Source: UBA987 sp002292105 | GTDB taxonomy: Bacteria; Bacteroidota; Bacteroidia; NS11-12g; UBA9320 | Length of the DNA: 64,000 bases | Assembly (NCBI GenBank): GCA_943846675.1 | Contig: OX044357.1 | Location: forward strand, 744,001-808,000 | Reading direction: 5' to 3' | Notes under the pieces: model-generated | What the model was told of the DNA's origin: nothing | Database searches by the model: none | The model's input: the letters and a program-made list of their open reading frames with translations, nothing else | Program-made: the position numbers and the translations under genes | Shown here: one piece after another, positions 60,951-64,000 of the stretch | Position numbering within the stretch: the first letter of the stretch is position 1 | Layout: the number at the start of each line of letters is the position of its first letter

Positions 60951-61613
60951 CTAATTCTGCCATAAAAACCTAAACAGAACCGTCGCTAACAAAGCAATCA
61001 TTACGTCCATAAGCAGTAAAACAGATGCGTTCTGAAGGAAGTTTGTGTGGTCTCCCATAACGATTAGAACACCACCAGCTACGGCAACCATAATCATAGG
61101 AATGATTAGCGGAAAGCTCAGTAAGGGCATAATTATGCCACCGGCTTTGGTCTTTGAAGCAATAGCCGATATCGTTGTAAATAACACCCCTAAACCTATT
61201 GAAAATAGTAAGATAAGCGTTCCGTAGCGCCATATATCCCATTGGATGCCATTAAAAAATATCGCAAACATGAGGAGCGTTAAAAGGGTAATGGTAATCG
61301 ATAGCAATGTGTTAAACAACATTTTGCTAAACAAGACCGCCAAAGGATTCACCAAGGTGTGAAAATACAAGCGTCTGTCGTCGCGTTCTTGAATAAAACT
61401 TCTTGCAATGGCGTTGACAGCCGAAAACAATACGATAACCCAAAATAATGCATTCCAAGTCGCAGGTTTTATGGAAGGGAAACACAGGTTTATGATAAAA
61501 ACTGCAGAGACGAGTTGCACCAATATGCCGTTGATCGCATATCGATTACGCCATTCCGTTTTTATCTCCTTTAAAAAAAGGATTTTTGCCTGCCTAATTA
61601 GCCCTATTTGCAT
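60951..61613 (-). CDS. ccmB: haem exporter / cytochrome c maturation protein CcmB
   Basis: Membrane protein of 220 residues with six hydrophobic segments, the permease of the CcmAB transporter for cytochrome c maturation. Seen: LFLKEIKTEWRNRYAINGI, IARSFIQERDDRRLYFHTL, FTTISAIASKTKAGGIIMPL and LLSFPLIIPMIMVAVAG, all typical of CcmB. The partner ATPase ccmA is not adjacent. The promoter overlaps that of the divergent TerB-like gene. Confidence 0.9.
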   Translation of the reverse strand: MQIGLIRQAKILFLKEIKTEWRNRYAINGILVQLVSAVFIINLCFPSIKPATWNALFWVIVLFSAVNAIARSFIQERDDRRLYFHTLVNPLAVLFSKMLFNTLLSITITLLTLLMFAIFFNGIQWDIWRYGTLILLFSIGLGVLFTTISAIASKTKAGGIIMPLLSFPLIIPMIMVAVAGGVLIVMGDHTNFLQNASVLLLMDVMIALLATVLFRFLWQN

Positions 61614-61632
61614 ATTTTTGCCCGCAAAATTA
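61613..61632. promoter_or_regulatory. overlapping divergent promoters in a palindrome
   Basis: TATTTTTG (61613-61620) is an exact plus-strand -7 element for the gene at 61639. TAATTTTG on the minus strand (61625-61632) is an exact element for ccmB. Together they make the near-palindrome TATTTTTGC CC GCAAAATTA. The plus element lies on the ccmB side and the minus element on the other side, so the two polymerases would compete for the same DNA. Confidence 0.6.
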
Positions 61633-61638
61633 CGTTAA

Positions 61639-62100
61639 ATGGACTTCCCACTTAGAAATTTAAACGAAACCGAAAAAGACAGCCTGAAAACAGCACCAAT
61701 TTATGTTGGTTTGTTGATTGCATCTGTTGACGGTGAGGTGTCAGAAAATGAGTTAGCTCGTATCGAAGACATCATCAAAACGAAAACATTCTCTGAACAG
61801 AACGATGTACATTACTTGTACACAGAGCTAGCAAACAACGACTTGTTAGGGAATATCAATACCATATTCAACGGATTGGGTGATTCTACTGAAGCGCGTG
61901 TTTCTGGGGCGACTGAAGCATTGAAAAACCTAAATTCAATTTTACCAAAAGTGAGCCCTACTTATGCATTGCAGTTTCGCGATTCTTTACACGACATTGC
62001 AGTGGAAGTAGCTAAAGCGTCTGGTGGAATATTTGGTATGGGAAGCATCAGTGATGAAGAGAAAGAAGTGCTTGACTTGCCAATGATCGATAAAGTGTAA
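61639..62100 (+). CDS. TerB-like helical protein
   Basis: The 153 residues are all helical and start with KTAPIYVGLLIASVDGEVSE, resembling the metal-binding acidic motif of TerB (tellurite resistance) and DjlA-type domains. FGMGSISDEEKEVLDLPMID closes the protein. There are no other ter genes nearby. It lies 7 bases before the biotin carboxylase gene on the same strand and is probably cotranscribed. Function unknown. Confidence 0.65.
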   Translation: MDFPLRNLNETEKDSLKTAPIYVGLLIASVDGEVSENELARIEDIIKTKTFSEQNDVHYLYTELANNDLLGNINTIFNGLGDSTEARVSGATEALKNLNSILPKVSPTYALQFRDSLHDIAVEVAKASGGIFGMGSISDEEKEVLDLPMIDKV

Positions 62101-62107
62101 ACACCTT

Positions 62108-63595
62108 TTGGGTAGCTTAAAAAAAATATTAATCGCCAATAGAGGCGAAATTGCCGTTCGAGTTATTCGAACTTGCCAAAAACTTGGTATCAAAACGGTT
62201 GCCGTTTATTCAGAGGCAGACCGGTTCTCTAAACATATTCAGCTTGCAGACGAAGCATTTTGTTTAGGACCTGGACCAAGTGCCGATAGTTATTTACGTG
62301 CCGACAAAATCATAGACATTTGCAAGAAGCATGAAGTTGACGCGATTCACCCAGGATATGGGTTTCTATCTGAAAATGCTGGATTTGCACGGTTACTAAG
62401 CCAAAACAACATTGTGTTAATTGGGCCATCTCCTGAGGCAATGGAGGTAATGGGAAGTAAGCTGGCGTCAAAGGCAGCTGTGGCCAAATACAACGTCCCA
62501 ATGGTGCCAGGCATCAACGAAGCTGTTGAAGATCCTAAGAAAGCGATTGAAGTAGCCAGAGAAGTTGGATTTCCTGTTTTAGTTAAAGCAAGTGCTGGTG
62601 GTGGCGGTAAAGGCATGCGCATTGTGCACGAAGAATCTGAGTTAGAAAGTCAAATGAAAATGGCTATCAGCGAAGCAATTTCTTCATTTGGCGATGGAGC
62701 TGTTTTTATAGAGAGATTTGTTCAAAATCCACGTCATATTGAAATACAGGTTCTAGGAGATAATCATGGAAACATTGTCCACCTTTTTGAAAGGGAATGC
62801 AGTATTCAGAGAAGGCACCAAAAGCTTGTAGAAGAGGCACCGTCGGCTGTGCTCACTGAAGCCTTACGATCAGCTATGGGAGAAGCAGCAGTGAATGTGG
62901 CTAAGGCTTGTAATTACTCTGGGGCAGGAACAGTTGAGTTTCTGTTGGACAGCAACCACAATTTCTATTTTCTTGAAATGAATACTCGGTTACAGGTTGA
63001 ACATCCAGTAACCGAATTAATAACGGGTTTGGACTTGGTCGAGCAACAAATTAGAGTTGCGGAAGGCGAGCCTTTGGCTTTTCAGCAGTCTGACCTAACC
63101 ATTAACGGACATGCACTTGAATTACGCGTTTGTGCAGAAGACCCGATGAATGATTTTTTGCCTACCATTGGTAAAATTGAAACGTATAATCCGCCAAAGG
63201 GTGAACATATACGAGTTGACGATTTTGTTGACGCAGGTTATGATATTCCTATCTTTTACGACAACATGATTTCGAAACTGATTGTTTGGGCACCTACCAG
63301 ACTTGAGGCAATCGAAAAAATGAAAGATGCCATTAACCGTTATGAGATTGAAGGTCTGGAAACGACGTTAAGTTTTGGCAGCTTTGTGTTAAACCATCCA
63401 AACTTTGTCAACGCAGATTTCGACACGCAATTTGTTCCAAAATATTTTAGTAAAGAACAAGTACTTAAGTCAGAAGAGTCTACATCAATGGCGGCAGCTT
63501 TATTGGCTATTGAATTGCTGAAATCTGGCGATAAGCCTGTTATTTCTGAAGGAAAACGGGACTCAGACTGGTTCTTAAATCGCCGTAACGCTTAG
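62108..63595 (+). CDS. accC: biotin carboxylase subunit of acetyl/propionyl-CoA carboxylase
   Basis: ATP-grasp enzyme of 495 residues that carboxylates biotin. Seen: KILIANRGEIAVRVIRTCQK, IHPGYGFLSENAGFARLL, the ATP loop VKASAGGGGKGMRIVHEE, the catalytic ECSIQRRHQKLVEEAPS and FLEMNTRLQVEHPVTELITG. It is about 45 residues longer than E. coli AccC. From memory, this longer form in Bacteroidota often pairs with propionyl-CoA carboxylase, so acetyl- against propionyl-CoA use is open. The start is TTG: no ATG precedes the conserved KKILIANRGE. Confidence 0.92.
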   Translation: MGSLKKILIANRGEIAVRVIRTCQKLGIKTVAVYSEADRFSKHIQLADEAFCLGPGPSADSYLRADKIIDICKKHEVDAIHPGYGFLSENAGFARLLSQNNIVLIGPSPEAMEVMGSKLASKAAVAKYNVPMVPGINEAVEDPKKAIEVAREVGFPVLVKASAGGGGKGMRIVHEESELESQMKMAISEAISSFGDGAVFIERFVQNPRHIEIQVLGDNHGNIVHLFERECSIQRRHQKLVEEAPSAVLTEALRSAMGEAAVNVAKACNYSGAGTVEFLLDSNHNFYFLEMNTRLQVEHPVTELITGLDLVEQQIRVAEGEPLAFQQSDLTINGHALELRVCAEDPMNDFLPTIGKIETYNPPKGEHIRVDDFVDAGYDIPIFYDNMISKLIVWAPTRLEAIEKMKDAINRYEIEGLETTLSFGSFVLNHPNFVNADFDTQFVPKYFSKEQVLKSEESTSMAAALLAIELLKSGDKPVISEGKRDSDWFLNRRNA

Positions 63596-63661
63596 TCTTT
63601 ACGTTACCAACACTCGTCTTGTAATTATAGGTATTGGTCTTAACGCATTAAGCCGATAGAC

Positions 63662-63669
63662 TATATTTG
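63662..63669 (+). promoter_or_regulatory. promoter -7 element of the ABC ATPase gene
   Basis: TATATTTG is an exact TAnnTTTG match, 34 bases before the ATG at 63704. Confidence 0.5.
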
Positions 63670-63703
63670 TTTCTATTGCGTTTTTAAACCATCACGCCTA
63701 ATT

Positions 63704-64000
63704 ATGATTTTTACTGCAAACAACATAGTCAAACAATACCCGCGTTCTAAATTTAAACTTCACGTACCCAATGTTACCTTGTCTGAAGGGGCAATTGTGG
63801 GCGTTGTTGGCGAAAACGGAAACGGTAAAACAACGTTACTTAATATTATCGCTGGCGAACTGGAGGCCAATGGGTCGCTTAACTATTTTGGAGAGGATGT
63901 GGCTCAAGATACCAATTGGAGTGCTTTGAAGTCCAAAATCGCTTTTATCCCGCAGCGTATTCCGAGATGGTATGGAAGCTTGATTCAGAATCTCAAATTG
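63704..64000 (+). CDS. ABC transporter ATP-binding protein, N-terminal fragment
   Basis: The first 99 codons, cut by the right edge. They show an ABC ATPase start with Walker A GENGNGKTT at about residues 40-48 and a Q-loop IAFIPQRIPRWYGSL. The signature and Walker B motifs are beyond the window. Substrate cannot be inferred. Confidence 0.88.
   Translation, partial: MIFTANNIVKQYPRSKFKLHVPNVTLSEGAIVGVVGENGNGKTTLLNIIAGELEANGSLNYFGEDVAQDTNWSALKSKIAFIPQRIPRWYGSLIQNLKL

Noticed and set aside
63585..63607. GTAACG...CGTTAC hairpin at the end of accC as a terminator
   Set aside because: Six-base stem with an 11-base loop that includes the stop codon and no T-run; too weak to call.
1..64000. Defence island, prophage, biosynthetic cluster or intact insertion sequence
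   Set aside because: No integrase, transposase, restriction, toxin-antitoxin, Cas, NRPS or PKS features were found; the window is mostly housekeeping and envelope genes.

Overview
Organism. The window is a stretch of chromosome from a member of the Bacteroidota, probably the order Flavobacteriales. Evidence: the dcw order lacks murB and ddl between murC and ftsQ; promoters carry the Bacteroidota -7 element TAnnTTTG; ribosome binding sites are absent; and several families are typical of the phylum (HmuY-like lipoprotein, TonB energy transducers with a Cys-rich N-terminus, 260-residue AMP nucleosidase, Mpl-type ligase, SprA-like outer-membrane protein). MurE carries the DNPR motif, so the peptidoglycan is of the meso-diaminopimelate type. 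There is no rRNA, tRNA, CRISPR array, prophage or intact insertion sequence. Layout. (1) 1-13760, minus strand: division and cell wall cluster mraZ-rsmH-ftsL-ftsI-murE-mraY-murD-ftsW-murG-murC-ftsQ-ftsA-ftsZ (ftsZ cut by the left edge), with MraZ operator repeats in front of mraZ. (2) 13946-16518: an orphan NusG/UpxY-like antiterminator, then a minus-strand iscS-iscU-iscA operon. (3) 16576-25772: methylmalonyl-CoA epimerase, AI-2E family permease, an outer-membrane protein, an ALDH7-type dehydrogenase, and a plus-strand run of M23 peptidase, Bcp peroxiredoxin, AMP nucleosidase and a DsbA-like protein, closed by a TonB-domain protein. (4) 25835-34702, minus: group III truncated globin plus cupin, and a metal acquisition module (substrate-binding lipoprotein, ATPase, permease fused to a DtxR/MntR-like repressor, second permease, TonB-dependent receptor, HmuY-like lipoprotein, beta-propeller lipoprotein). 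(5) 35015-54042: Mpl peptidoglycan recycling ligase, a 1162-residue outer-membrane protein, an rRNA methyltransferase, rhomboid protease, GmhA, LeuS, a lipoprotein cyclophilin, a 1211-residue histidine kinase, HldD, a retropepsin-like protease and GpmI. GmhA and HldD are two steps of ADP-heptose synthesis. (6) 54236-60370: a flavin reductase fused to DUF2452, a decayed-gene candidate, and a tyrosine/tryptophan catabolic operon hmgA-hppD-kynA in which hppD is frameshifted. (7) 60371-64000: a repeat-rich gap, ccmB and a TerB-like gene read from overlapping palindromic promoters, a biotin carboxylase, and the start of an ABC ATPase. Most notable points. The metal module couples outer-membrane uptake, inner-membrane transport and a repressor domain built into the permease. 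At least six genes have an exact TAnnTTTG element only 4-9 bases before the start codon, which implies leaderless mRNAs. hppD is broken just before its third iron ligand. Several intergenic gaps hold dispersed repeats with small hairpins.
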